Assembly: GCA_027579435.1 (NCBI GenBank)
Contig: JANBPK010001037.1
Location: 173,711 to 237,710 of the forward strand
Direction: 5' to 3'
DNA from: Candolleomyces eurysporus
Taxonomy: Eukaryota; Basidiomycota; Agaricomycetes; Agaricales; Psathyrellaceae
Length of the DNA: 64,000 bases
Part shown: piece by piece, positions 11,301-22,551 of the stretch
How the letters are laid out: every line of letters starts with the position of its first letter
How positions within the stretch are numbered: position 1 is the first letter of the stretch
Made by a program: the position numbers and the translations under genes
Notes under the pieces: model-generated
Told to the model about the DNA's origin: nothing
What the model saw: only the letters and a program-made list of their open reading frames with translations
Databases searched by the model: none

Positions 11301-14038
11301 GAGGTCCAACTCGTCGTATGCCAAATCGAGATCGAAGTCTCGAAGTCGTCGGTGATCCAGTTGCGGGGACGCAAGTGCCAACAGCCCTTGTTGAATCGAG
11401 GTGGCCCCGGCTACGTGCAAGGCATAGAACGCAGCAACCATGCCATCGTTTTCGGGATCTGGGTTCTTGCCACTGTCTGTGGGAGCTGGAAGAACGTTCA
11501 TGAGCCGCAGCCACCACACGACGTGTATTAGCTTACCGAAGACTTCCAAGGACAGGATCGACAAGCTGGCTGACTCCCTACAGGACTCCCCTGTAATCGG
11601 TGTCGTCTTAAAGCCATATATATTCGCTTGTGTCGGCCCTTCAATCTACGACCGATGAGTGAGGAAGATAGCAAGGATACAAGCGGCCATCAAAATACCT
11701 GTGAACGCAGTTTGCGAGATCTTTCGATGCCTTTTGTCTTCGTACTGTTATCCTGGAGCCATTTCCTAGTTTGCCGCACGCTCGGCGGTTGACCTGCATA
11801 CTCCCACCCTGCGACACCTTCTGTGTGGAAAGTTCCACCAAATGACACGGGCAACTCTGATGCAACACCGTCCTCGGATCGCCATTCGTCCAGCGACGCT
11901 ACGTTCTTGCCTTTCAGCGTGAACATAAGGCCGCCGTATTCTTTAGGCTTGTCCGGGATATCTGTTGCGACGGAGTAATATGGTGCTTGGTAAACCTTCT
12001 GGGGTATACCAGCTATATCACAGCTCCCCAGAAGCTCTTTGATCGAAGGTGGTGGGAGGTGATACTGGAACTGGTTGTCGCTCTTCAGCTTGCAGGTCTG
12101 ATAGGCTTGAGACAGGTGAACAGCCCGTCTGGCGACCATGGATGCCCTCTTCTCTGCGGCGGCAACCTCTTCAGGAGACTTCTCGGGGGAGAGAGGTTCC
12201 GGTTCGTCAAGCGACTCCACGGAACCTTCTACTTGGTCTCGGAACATGACCTTCCGCTGGGTCTTACCAGTCTGTGGCAACGTTTGCGTCGGTGTAGTTC
12301 GACCGTTTTTGGTGGGAGTCTTGTCTCCGTCTCTGCATGCCGCTGGTAAATCAACAGCCCAAACCACCTTCGAGTACTCACGGGAAGATGCGTCGCGCGT
12401 CTTCGGGCTTCTTCCGACTTGATCTTTCGGGGTATAAGTTGGAGCTCGGGAAATGAACATTAGCCACTTTACTTGGTGGGGGTTGGAGAACCACCTCCAT
12501 ATTCCTCAGTATCGGTGTCAACTGGGGTTGGAGGGCTAGAGACGAGGTTATAATCATTGAGAAGGGGATGTAGTACAGTAGCCGACCTTTCAAGGCGATA
12601 TGTATCTGCCTTCAATTCAGACTGTCCCCCTCCCGGTGCTTCAAATGGGTTCTCATCGACGCCAGGCGTCTGCCTTGCCTCGGGATCTTCATCTTCGGTC
12701 GCGTCGTTGGGGTCGTCCTCTTCTCCTTCCCCGAGAGCCTCGTCTTCAGGGTCTTCGTTTCTGTCAAGGCCACCGAGAATGTCGTCGGTCGATTCCTCCA
12801 CATCCTCGTTTGAGAACAGCGAGATGTCAACGCTGATCTCCCCTTCAGAATCCGGGAAGGCAGCCGTGTCTTCCGTAGTGACTTCAGCGATGATGTTTGC
12901 TGAAACATCTTTGGCAGTTGACGGAGCCGGTTTCCAGCGCCTCCAACAAGGGTCCCACAAAGCTTCGATGCTTTCAAAAGTGGTCATCACCCTCCCTTCC
13001 CAAGGTTGTGTTTCTGTCAAAATGGGGTCGAGGGTAGTTGCTTCGCCTCGAATGCGCTTTTGGATGGCTTCCCAGTATCGTACTTCCGAGACCCAGTCGC
13101 CTCCGGATCCTCTTGAATTCTCGCTTGCTTCTATTGGAAGCTCTGGAGAAGGGTTGAGCCCTTTTGCTTTCCGGCGGTTTCGCTCGTCGTCCCAAAGTTC
13201 ACGAACGCTCAATACAAGGGGTTCATCGGGAAATGTTGGGGGAGTTTCTCCAATCTTGAAATCTACTTTCCGACCCGCGAGCCGGTGACGATTCAGAATT
13301 TGAGGGGCAATCGCGTCGATTTCAAGAGGAAGGCGCGATTGGCGAAAGTAGGGCGATGCCTTGAGGTCCAAACTGTTGTCTTCTTCTTCGTCTTGACAGC
13401 GTTTCCAAGCGTCTTGAAGGTCGACCAACCCACAACCATAAAGGCCAAAGTCGCACAGAAATTGTAGAGCGAAACTGAGGTGGGCCTCGTAAATTCGGAA
13501 TCGCATACCCATGACAGTGCCAGAGCGTAAGATGGTCACAATACGATTGGTGTATGTTGGATTTGATATTATAATCTTCAGAAATGGAGAATACGACGAA
13601 TGAAAGCCGTAGAAATGTATCCCCTTGACCAGAATGATACCTCGAATGTAGCGGGATTTGGGGGAATCAGGACTGCGTTTGAGCGATAGCGCAACTGCAT
13701 GGTTTAACGATCGAAGTAGGTTCTGTATGTAGCTCTTGACTATGCAATCTTCCTTAGCGAGGTCGGCCGTAGCGAATGCGGGAACGCTCACCGTCTCTGG
13801 GCTTCAGCGATCCACCATAGTCGATGTAACAGTATGGATACACTTGATGAACATGGAGACAGGTTTTCTGTCCTGTGGAGGAAGTACCGTATATTCGGAT
13901 GACGGGAACAGCCGGAAGATCAGAGCTATCCAAAGGTCCAGGCGGCTGGACTGTGTAGTCAATCTGGTTCAAGGAGACCCGCAACTTGGGTTGCTCGCTT
14001 GAACTGTGGCTATCGCTGGAGGATGCATTCGCAGACAT
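8363..14038 (-). CDS. rev3: DNA polymerase zeta catalytic subunit Rev3
   Basis: Catalytic B-family polymerase for translesion synthesis, working with Rev7. It spans 5.7 kb with many short introns, about 1,600-1,700 residues. The N-terminal part has QKTCLHVHQVYPYCYIDYGG and IILVKGIHFYGFHSSY, typical of the Rev3/Pol delta N-domain. A long acidic, Ser/Pro-rich insert (13100-12500) comes next. Then come the Rev3 signature YQAPYYSVATDIPDKPKEYGG, exonuclease-like segments (ILSLEVFG, DPDIITGWEIQ), polymerase motif A (LVVLDFQSLYPSIMIAYNYCYSTC), motif B (LGLKYIANVTYGYTSASFSGRMP) and motif C (VVYGDTDSMFM). The C-terminus has two cysteine clusters: CFICG...CEQC for zinc, then CASC...C-x4-C, which in Pol zeta and Pol delta binds a 4Fe-4S cluster and accessory subunits. 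The stop is 77 bp from the stop of the convergent membrane-protein gene. Confidence 0.96.
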
Positions 14039-14324
14039 ATGATTCTTGAAGCAGACACGCTAGACAATGCACATAAGGCCCTTCAAGTGTCGGATTCGTT
14101 ACTGTATTGGGCGCATAAATGTGAGAGGAAGAAGTCGAGTACGCTTGAATACAGGAACATTGAACAACACCAAGGACCGATGGGAAATGTTTCGTGATGG
14201 TAATTACGTAAGTAAACATGACGTCACGGCAGTTATAGTCTCTGCTTGCAAGGCTCTCGCGTTCTTGGAGATGAGAATAAGAAGTGCCAGCGTCAAATAC
14301 TGGTATTGCGTACAGTGATTTATC

Positions 14325-15356
14325 TTACTTCTGAATGGTAATTACTTGCTGGCCGATCCATTCGCCGTTGGGCTCCAACTGGACATAACCCCTGACAAAA
14401 CCGGGCTCAACGCAGACATACTTCTTCCTACGATATCATCAGCACTTTAGCCGGAATAGAATTAGAGGAAGCTCACCATCCTCCTTCCTCCATATCAGCC
14501 AGCTTAGATCCTTCTTGTTGGGGGTTCCATACGACAACATCTTTGAAACCTTTGGCCCGTACCTCAAGAGTCCCATCGTCCCAAGTAATCTGATACTTCC
14601 CGGGAGCATTTTCGTACACGGAGTCGGTGAACTTTTGTACATCAACAGAGGCACGTTCCTCAGTTTTGGATGTTTTCCTTCCCTCTTCCGTCGACTCTGT
14701 CTTGTCATAGTATGCGAGACCATCAAGGGAAGAAATAGAAACGCGATCGGCGGGAACAGCCAAATAAGTGTGGAGGAGGGCTTGGAAGTCGAGGACCTTG
14801 TCTGTGCTTGTGTTGTGAACATGAAGATCGGTGCTGAGTTGATGCGAGGCCAATGTCACAACATAGGCCAGTTTAAAAGGCTGCTCGTAAACAGCTGATA
14901 TCTTGGCCGTAGGCTCGAGCACTTTGTTGAGAGGTCAACACAGAATGCGGTCAGAACCTGGTGTCTCGACATACCAAGGCGTACAGAGACTCCCGCTTCG
15001 TTGTCCATCACAACAGAGTCGAACTTCCAGATTTCATTGCGGGCAAATCCATGCTGGGCAAGTTTCTTGTGTTCAGGTCTCTCGGGAGCCCCAAAGCAAG
15101 GGAACACGACCGGAATACCACCTCTGACGGGTTTGGATCCGTCAAGAAAAGCCTTCGACGACACAAAGAGTCGTTCCTTTAGCTCTCCATTCTCCAGACT
15201 TTGTGACTTCCACGAGATTATCGTTGCACCATACAGAAGGACAGTCACTGATGGCCCCTGAAGTCTGTCAGAGAGTGATTCAGATCATGGCTGTGCGGGC
15301 GTACTCACCTGTGGATGCTGCAGAACTATCTTATCGTTCAGATCTTGGATTGGCAT
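14325..15356 (-). CDS. Glucose-6-phosphate 1-epimerase
   Basis: Interconverts the alpha and beta anomers of hexose-6-phosphate; member of the aldose-1-epimerase fold (yeast YMR099C group). Exons 15309-15356, 14975-15257, 14477-14921 and 14325-14427 join exactly to 292 residues. Family landmarks: LYGATIISWK near the N-terminus, FLDGSKPVRGGIPVVFPCFG (substrate-phosphate and base region), AQHGFARNEIW containing the catalytic His, LLHTYLAV with the second His, DVVVWNP, and the C-terminal VCVEPGFV carrying the catalytic Glu. The order and spacing match YMR099C rather than galactose mutarotase. The protein is cytosolic, with no signal peptide. Confidence 0.93.
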
Positions 15357-15843
15357 TTGCTGGTATGAGGCAGAGTCCTTAGAAATACGCTGGAAACCTG
15401 AGATGCATTGGCTGACGACATAAGTCACGGGAGGGTTGCCACCCCTGGTCATGCTTCCACCAGAATCTGGGGTGTTGCCCTCAAGCAATTCCGCGGAATA
15501 TCAGCTTCCTCGTACATATTTGCGTTGGAGCAGCCGAGAAATGCGTTCCAGAATTTCTTCGCACCAGAGAGCGCAGTACGGGTCCCGGTATAAGGGGCCA
15601 ATGGCTTAATTCGGCCGTGGCTGAACCTGAACGCGATGAGGCGATGGCAATCAGCCACGTGCCCTGACAGGCACTTGCAAGTCAGCTTGAAGCTCTCAAC
15701 TTCAATTCTTCTCCATCTCTACCCTCTATTTCAGTGTCCAATCGGCCCCCTTGTCGAACACAAATATCAGCATTTCTCTTGATATCGCACCAGCCGAAAC
15801 TGTCAATCTTCAGAGTGACCGTCTATCTCAAGTTACGAGCATC
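15357..15843. promoter_or_regulatory. Shared divergent promoter region (epimerase / PP2A-A)
   Basis: 487 bp between two divergent ATGs. The right end is pyrimidine-rich (15700-15800) just ahead of the PP2A-A ATG, as is common for fungal 5' UTRs. Only short, unconvincing ORFs lie inside. No defined factor site is identified. Confidence 0.5.
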
Positions 15844-18015
15844 ATGGATCCAGGATACGCCGTAGAGGATGTCAGTGCATACGCGTCTTTGAGCGACGAA
15901 TAATCATCCTGACTTCTTAAAAGATCGCCCCAATTGCCATTTTGATGGACGAGTTGCGCTCCGAAGATGTTCAACTGCGACTGAACGCTATCCACAGCAT
16001 TCCAACTATCGCGTTGGCGCTCGGCCCTGATCGCGCCCGAGACGAGCTCATCCCATTCCTTCAAGACTCTGTGGACGATGAGGACGAAGTTCTGCTCGCG
16101 CTTGCAGAAGAGCTTGGTCGAAACTTTGAGGAATACATCGGAGGAAAGGAGCACGCCCATGTCCTACTCGGACCACTCGAAAATCTTTCAGCTGTAGAGG
16201 AGACTTTGGTCCGGGACAAGGTGGGCATCCCCAGACAACTCTCCTGGAACTCGCTTATCGAAGCTACTTATTGGCGAAATAGGCCGCAGAGTCAATCACC
16301 AAGATCGCCGCCGTTCTGTCCCAAGCGCAGATCGAGGAATACTACATCCCCCTCGTGAAACGTCTCTCACAAGGAGAGTGGTTCACATCTCGTACCTCGT
16401 CGGCTGCCCTCTATGCCGCTGTGTACTCCAAAGTATCGACAGCTATTCAAGATGAACTTCGAAAAGCCTTCCATGCTCTCGCATCAGACGACACTCCAAT
16501 GGTTCGCCGTGCGGCTGCGAAAGCGCTGGGTGTGAGTGCACTATCGCATGCTCATTTCTGAATGTATTTAACTCTCCCTTCTTATCCAGCCTTTACTCGG
16601 AAACTTCGCTCAACATCACCTCCTTACTGATGGTCTTCCGATCTACCGTCGACTCCAGGGTGACGACCAGGACTCGGTCAGGTTGCTCACCATTGAAGAT
16701 TTGATCGCTATTGCCAAAAGAATTACACCCGCGGAAGTTAAGGAGCATCTCCTCAAACAAATTAAGGCCAGCGTGGGCGATAAGAGCTGGCGGGTAAGGT
16801 ACATGGCTGCCACCCATTTTAATGAGGTGAGATCATTCCCATCTTAGGTCACTGAGCTACTTATCTGAACAGCGCGTGATAGCTTGCTCTCGCTGTCGGG
16901 AAGGATATCGTCAGGGAAGAATTGGTTGGCCTTTTCGTCAATCTCCTGAAAGACAATGAAGCAGAAGTTCGCACTGCAGCTTCAAGCCAAATACCCGGTT
17001 CGCTCTCCCCTAGAGTCGAGAGATTGATAACGACTCATCTCAACGTTGTCTAGGGTTCTCAAGCCAACTCGAGAAGGAAGTTATCCTTGCTCGTATTATA
17101 CCCTGCGTGCGAGATCTATCTCAAGACGCTTCGCAACATGTTCGAGCCGCTCTGGCGAAGGAGATCAGCGGTGTGACTCCTCTCCTTGGCAAGGAAGCGA
17201 CGATTGAACACCTCCTTCCCTTGTTCTTGCATCTCCTAAAGGACGATTTCCCGGAGGTTCGCCTGAACATCATCAGCAAACTTGAGACTGTGAACAATGG
17301 TGGGTTGCGTATCTGTAGGTTTCGCGGAATTATTCTGACTCGGGTTCTAGTTATCGGCATTGAGCTGTTGGCAGACAGCCTGCTTCCTGCCATCATGGAG
17401 CTTGCGGAGGACAAGTCGTGGCGTGTGAGGCAAGCAATCATTGAATACATTCCTCTCCTGGCCAACCAATTGGGTAAACCTATGTTCGACGAGCAACTTG
17501 GCAACCTTTGCATGTCATGGCTGGGTGACACCGTCTACAGTATTCGTGAATCTGCAACTGTCAATCTGAAGAACCTGACGGACGTGTTTGGAGTTGATTG
17601 GGCTAAGACTGCCATCGTCCCAAAGATCATGGGTATGGGATCTCATACCAATTACCTCTTCCGAATGACCACGGTGCAAGCAATTACAGTCAGTTCTATC
17701 TCCCCATATTCTGAGAGGCTCCAACTGACCGTGAACCTTTAGACCATTTCGCCTTCATTAAGCTTGGAAATTATCCGTTCCGATATCATTGGGCCCCTTT
17801 TGGAGTTGGCGAAGGACCCAATCCCCAATATTCGGTTCAACGTAGGCAAGGCACTCGAAGTCATTGCAACAAGTAATGTCAAGACCCCCGAAGGGCTCAA
17901 ATTTGTGCAGGAATGGGTTGCGCCGGCTTTGGAGCGGCAGAAGACAGATCCAGATGCTGACGTCCGATTCTATGCGACCAGAGCATTGCAGAAGGCCGCG
18001 GCTGCATCTTCTTGA
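15844..18015 (+). CDS. PP2A 65-kDa scaffold subunit A (HEAT repeats)
   Basis: Scaffold of protein phosphatase 2A that holds the catalytic C and variable B subunits (Tpd3 in budding yeast, Paa1 in fission yeast). It starts ATGGATCCAGGATAC; a very short first exon ends at 15870 and is followed by [22 protein letters not shown]. Tandem HEAT repeats run to the end: [124 protein letters not shown]. The repeated D-x-x-x-x-VR pattern and the ending match PP2A-A across eukaryotes. Several short introns interrupt it, and the exon junctions I checked keep the frame. Confidence 0.95.
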
Positions 18016-18796
18016 GGGGGCTGTCTTGTAGGGAATTGATACGAAGTACGTTCAACTCCCACTTTCTGTACAGGAAGCTGTGTTGACGATCAGATTAGTT
18101 TTCACGCTGCTTTAGTCTCTTTCTTCTCCCTTGTTTTAGTTAAGAAATGGTAATAGAGGAATTAATCTGGCTGGCACTACGATCAGTGATGCTCCGACAA
18201 AGAATTCGACTCCGTTGATTTGCTGTTACCGGCGACTGCGACATGTAGCGCAAGGTTCCAGGGGCAGTGGTATCAGGCTATGACAATCAATCAATCTCCT
18301 GTTGAATGTCTGGCGACGAGCTGAAATTTTGAATCCGGGTTTGAAGCGGTTGTAAGGGTGAGTCTAAATTACCAAACCTTCCGGTTCAATTAAATCACAT
18401 CGAGAAGTACGGAAGGGGCAGCTTGGGAATACCTAAGCTAGACGTGCGCTTACCCCTCCCGGCATGATACAAGGGCCGTGTACGAAGAAGAACACTGATA
18501 TCGCAGGCTGTTTGTAAGTAGTTTCTAAATCACTTTACGAAATCCGTAGACCGTGTGGGCTCTATCTGTCTGATTTGGGGAGGAAGCATCTATTTATCCA
18601 TCAAACTCTCATAATTGACAGGCCGGTGAGTGTATAAAGGTGTAAGGATCACCCTGTGCTCACTCGTTTTTACACAACCTTGTTCTTTAGCTTCGTTTCT
18701 CGACGCACAGTCGAGTCCTCTCTTTTAATTACGCTCTAAGCGTTTGCCATTCTCTTATTTCGCTCGTTCAGACTAGCATTCGTTTCAGTGGTCAAC
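18016..18796. promoter_or_regulatory. PP2A-A 3' region and promoter of the PriA-like gene
   Basis: 781 bp without a gene. A good TATA box (TATAAA, 18633-18638) lies about 160 bp ahead of the PriA-like ATG. It is followed by a T/C-rich stretch (18665-18730) that looks like the transcription-start/5' UTR region of a highly expressed fungal gene. Confidence 0.6.
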
Positions 18797-19571
18797 ATGC
18801 GCTTCTCGCTCACAGCCTTTGCTCTCGTCGCTCTCGCACAGCTGGCGATCGCCACGGGAATTCCCTCCAAGCCCCAGAACTGCAAGAAGAATGAGTTTTG
18901 GTGAGTCCAGCTGCCTGGGTACGAAAGTATGCATATCTCATTGCAGCCCACAGGTATGGAGACAGGAATTTGTGTATCCCGAACGGAGGTAGTCCAGGGA
19001 AGCCCACTCCGCCTAAGGGTGTGCAGTGCCCGACCAACTGGTCGTGGAATGGGCCGAAGACCTGCTGCCTCCCCAACAACAAACCCCCTCCCAAGCCGCC
19101 TGTTCCCCAGTGCCCCAAGGGCTGGGTTTGGTGGCCTATCCTCCACAAATGTTTGCCCGTCCCCAAGCCACCCACTCCTCATCCTCCTCAGCCTTCTAAG
19201 GGACCTCACAACCCTGGCCACCCTCACGGTCCTAAGAAGCGCAATGAGCCTTCGCGCATAACTCTTTGCCCCTCTGGTTTGGACGCCTGCCCTATCTCCG
19301 GACTCATCGCGGGTGATTACGAGTGCCTCGACACCGCTACTGAGCTCGAGTCCTGCGGTGGTTGTGTCTCCCAGGGCAAAGGTCAGGACTGTACCTCCAT
19401 TGAAGGCGCCTGGAATGTCGGCTGTGAACGTGGCTCTTGCCTCGGTAAGTCGTCTCATCGTCCCACTTTTCGGTCGTACTTTGAGCTGACGCCAAAAATT
19501 TTTTAACAGTGTACACTTGTGCCGGAGGGTTCCAGCTCAGTTCCGACAGGAAATCTTGCGTGCCTCTCTAA
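18797..19571 (+). CDS. PriA-like cysteine-rich secreted protein
   Basis: Exons 18797-18900, 18954-19444 and 19510-19571 join in frame to 218 residues. Signal peptide: [21 protein letters not shown]. The mature N-half has paired Cys/Trp units in a Pro-rich context ([32 protein letters not shown]), then a Pro/His/Lys-rich linker. The C-half is the PriA-type domain: [63 protein letters not shown]. PriA was described from Lentinula edodes as expressed in fruiting. The biochemical role is unknown, and cell-wall or extracellular location is inferred from the signal peptide and Cys content. A TATA-driven promoter and long T-rich leader suggest strong expression. Confidence 0.85.
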
Positions 19572-20376
19572 GTGCGCAAGGCGCTGCCGAGATTATCCCT
19601 ATTTTTATGGACATGTTTTGATGTCAGCACTGTTTGGACTGCGCAGCCCGTGGTAGATATCGAGGAATTGCTCGATATCCTCTATCTTTTCCCCCTCCTA
19701 TTCGGCCACATTGACTATCTTTCGGACTAATTGGACTCTGCTTTGACTCTTTCTCGTTGGACTGTTGTTTTATTTAGCTATTTGTTCTGTTTGTCTGTAC
19801 TAGAGGTCACTTTTCCAAGGCACCCGTAGCCTTTTTAATTCCGACCTTATCGCTGTAATTTCCTGTATGTGGAGCTTGTCGCGACGGACTTGTATCAGAC
19901 GCCCTTTGTGAGAATGGACGATTCGAATCATGGCGGAGATAGACGTGCCCAAGATTGTTTCCAGAAGTCAAAGAATGAATGTCAGAGTGAAACTGTAATC
20001 ACTGGTTGCAACATCCGTGGGTACGTTATTTACAGCATGATTAGAATAATGTCCGTGGAGGCTTCCAGTCATCTTGCCCATCGCTATCGGCAGATGAAAG
20101 TGAACGGTTTTCATAATCTTTTTTTNCAGGTTCGCTGCTGGAAGTGCTGAAGGCCCCTATTTTTATAGTTTCGTCGATCATTCCGCCCGCCAGATGCTAT
20201 CACGGATAGAGAATAATAACTGCAAAGTCCCGATTAGTTAAAAGCGCACCCCGATATGGTCTCTAAGAATATCCCTTCCTTTGTCTCTTGCCCCCACCAT
20301 CTCGCTGAGCGATACGTTCTATACGGCCTTCTTTGGACTCCAACAAAAGCCCCGCCATTCTTTTTTCTCTTCGAGG
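19572..20376. other. Intergenic between two secreted-protein genes
   Basis: 805 bp. The left ~300 bp is T-rich and probably the PriA-like 3' UTR. One N lies at 20126 after a T run. ORFs here are short and lack features. No clear TATA box is seen before 20377. Confidence 0.5.
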
Positions 20377-21259
20377 ATGCTTCCTTCAGCTGCACGGGTT
20401 CTCGCCGTCGCTCTTTTCTGTCTATCTGGGCTTCGAACGTCGGTCGCCACGCCATTACCATTACCCATGCCTCTCGCTCTGGTGGCTCCTGATTTCTCAA
20501 GTCGCTGGATGGCTCACAATCATACTACCGGTTTTAATCTGGCGAGAGACTTGGCGGCTGTAAACATTACCCGCGACACGTCCCTGGCCCACGCCCATTC
20601 TGGTTTTCCTATGTCGTCTTCTAGTCTATCTCGCCGTGCGAACGCGAAGTACGCCGACCAAATCGCTTCGCTGTATGAGCTCTACTCGACCGCCAGAGAC
20701 CACTCGAATAACCTGAGTTAGTCCATTGCATATTGCATTTTCTGGTTTCCCGCTGATGCCTGTGGCAGAGCGTTTTGCGGCGCAATCAGCGACAATTGAC
20801 GAGCAAGATCTCGACTTCCAACAGAGCGCTGCCAACGAGCTTACCGGCTTTGATACGAGCATTCTGGGCATCAAAAATATTCTTCATGAACTGGGCTCCG
20901 ATAAAGGCTTGAAGAACTATGACAGGACGAACGATCTGGAAACGCTGCTGAAGAACCTGGTCAATTTCCATAAGGACACCTTCCATGCGGTCGACGTTCT
21001 AGTCTATAACATCCCTGGCCTTGGACCCGTTCTCGGACCTAGTGCGTTCTCCAGATTTTGCTGTCCCTATAGTCTCTCTGATCTATCCATTCTAGTTGTC
21101 TACGAGCTCAAGTGCCTGCTTGATGATGCTCTCAACGCCATTGAGAATCTCACGGATGCATTCATCAACGGCCTGCAGCCACTATTACAAGCTTTAATTG
21201 GCCAGGCGTCGACGACAGCATGCAGATCAGGGGTGATACTAGCAGGTCTTTGTATCTAA
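20377..21259 (+). CDS. Secreted protein of unknown function with Kex2-like site
   Basis: Exons 20377-20716, 20769-21041 and 21096-21259 join in frame to 258 residues. An N-terminal signal peptide (MLPSAARVLAVALFCLSGLRTSVA) is followed by a ~70-residue pro-like region with N-glycosylation sequons (NHTT, NITR). A dibasic site in SSLSRRANAKYADQ is a good Kex2 processing site, which would leave a helical mature domain of ~165 residues. The mature part has regular amphipathic heptads (FDTSILGIKNILHELG; LETLLKNLVNFHKD) and a hydrophobic tail with three Cys (LKCLLDD, TACRSG, GLCI). No catalytic motif is visible. The ending resembles a secreted family I associate with Agaricomycetes, but I cannot name it. 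It is not obviously homologous to its PriA-like neighbour. Confidence 0.8.
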
Positions 21260-21491
21260 ACTCGTCTGTATAGTTCGTTCTCTCGCTTCGTCGTTCACCG
21301 TCCCCTGTTGGCTTCGTTCATTTAATTTCACTCTACGACTCCTGAATACGCTACAAGATACCACTATCCTCCTATTCATCTGTTTGTTTCGCACATAGAA
21401 ACATATATACCCCATGGACGATTTCATCGCTATCAATCGACTGTATATGATAAAGATAGTAGATAAATTACAACCGTAAACGTTGAGAATG

Positions 21492-22236
21492 TTATTCTGT
21501 TTCAACCCATCTTTCAGCCAAGTCTCCGGCATAAGGAGCACGGTATCTGTTGAGCTGGGCGGAAGACGCATCTAGATACGCTCGGCCACTGGCACCTATC
21601 GTTTAGTGGGTGGGTTCACAAACAGAAGCAGCGAACTCACGCGAAGTATCCCAGAACTATCAATATAGCTAAAGTCAAGCCTGTGCGTGTCCACGAGGGA
21701 AACTGAAGCAATGAAAATACCACCCTGAGAAGAAGTAAGGGAGAGGAGAGGAGTGCGGACTGATACGCTGTGAAACCAGACCCACGACGGTTAGCTTCGG
21801 GAAAGTCATTTAGCTATACAAGTCGACACCTACCATGGAAGCGGACAAAGTCATTGCGTGTCTCAAGTATGAGAAGGATCAACGCTAGATTTGCTACCTT
21901 CAGACTACCCGATATAAAAAACGATGGGAATACCAACCAGATATCGGTCCAAGGATGTATGCAGAAGCAGCCAGGAGATCCACACGCAGACCGGTGGTTG
22001 TTTCCCACTGGTTCTGGCTAGAAAGATCTTCTTCTTCAGCCGAGGCATTGTTATATGACGAGCCAAAGGTTGGGACTGCCCCGGACTGGTACGACTCGGA
22101 GACCTCGTGGTACTCCTGGTCGGGTGGTGGCGTCTACTCCGTTAGCGGCGATGGTCGTCAGCCCGAGGTTACCACTGGCCACTGATAAATTTCAACTTAC
22201 ATAGGGAGAAAATGAAGCAAAGTTGGACGAGCTCAT
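21492..22236 (-). CDS. DUF4870/Tic20-like small membrane protein
   Basis: Five exons (22201-22236, 21938-22133, 21834-21893, 21641-21767, 21492-21588) join exactly to 171 residues. No single ORF shows the protein; it was assembled from splice phases. The N-terminus (MSSSNFASFSPY) leads into an acidic Ser/Gln-rich cytosolic part. The conserved core is AYILGPISANLALILLILETRNDFVRFHAYQS (two helices flanking the 'E.RNDFVRFHA.Q' signature), then a third helix (TLAILIVLGYFAGRAYLDA). It ends LNRYRAPYAGDLAERWVETE. This helix-RFHAxQS-helix-GDLAxxWV layout is DUF4870 (Tic20-like fold). The function in fungi is unknown. One intron is 44 nt, and the last acceptor is a second AG just downstream of a first. 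Confidence 0.8.
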
Positions 22237-22551
22237 TTCTGCATATTGTTATCTGCGAACCGTATGCCTGGGACTGGGATGGGTTGAACCCTTCGAATTG
22301 AATTCCAGAAGCTCACTTGCAGGAATGGCATGTTATTCTCACGCTCAAGACAGTGACTTGGCATCACTTTCCCTGTTATAGATTTCTCGAATCACTTTAA
22401 CGCGTCTGCACAACGTTGCCACCGGCCACAATCACCCTCAAGGCCCCAGATAACAGACGCAGTGGCCTTGAATCTACCCTTGCACGCCTACGAGCTTGTA
22501 CTCTCGTCGAACTCAGCAGTATAATATCCGTTATATATCCCACTAGTCAAG
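22237..22551. promoter_or_regulatory. Divergent promoter (DUF4870 gene / AP-2 alpha)
   Basis: 315 bp between two divergent ATGs. It contains no credible ORF. No defined motif is identified. Confidence 0.5.

Noticed and set aside
12557..13288. 243-codon plus-strand ORF opposite rev3
   Set aside because: Ser/Arg-rich antisense reading of the acidic insert of Rev3.
18736..19458. 240-codon minus-strand ORF over the PriA-like gene
   Set aside because: Complement of a Pro/Cys-rich coding region; Gly/Arg-rich translation without motifs.
22270..22310. tRNA-like B-box (GGTTCAACCC type) on the minus strand
   Set aside because: No matching A-box or cloverleaf at the right spacing.
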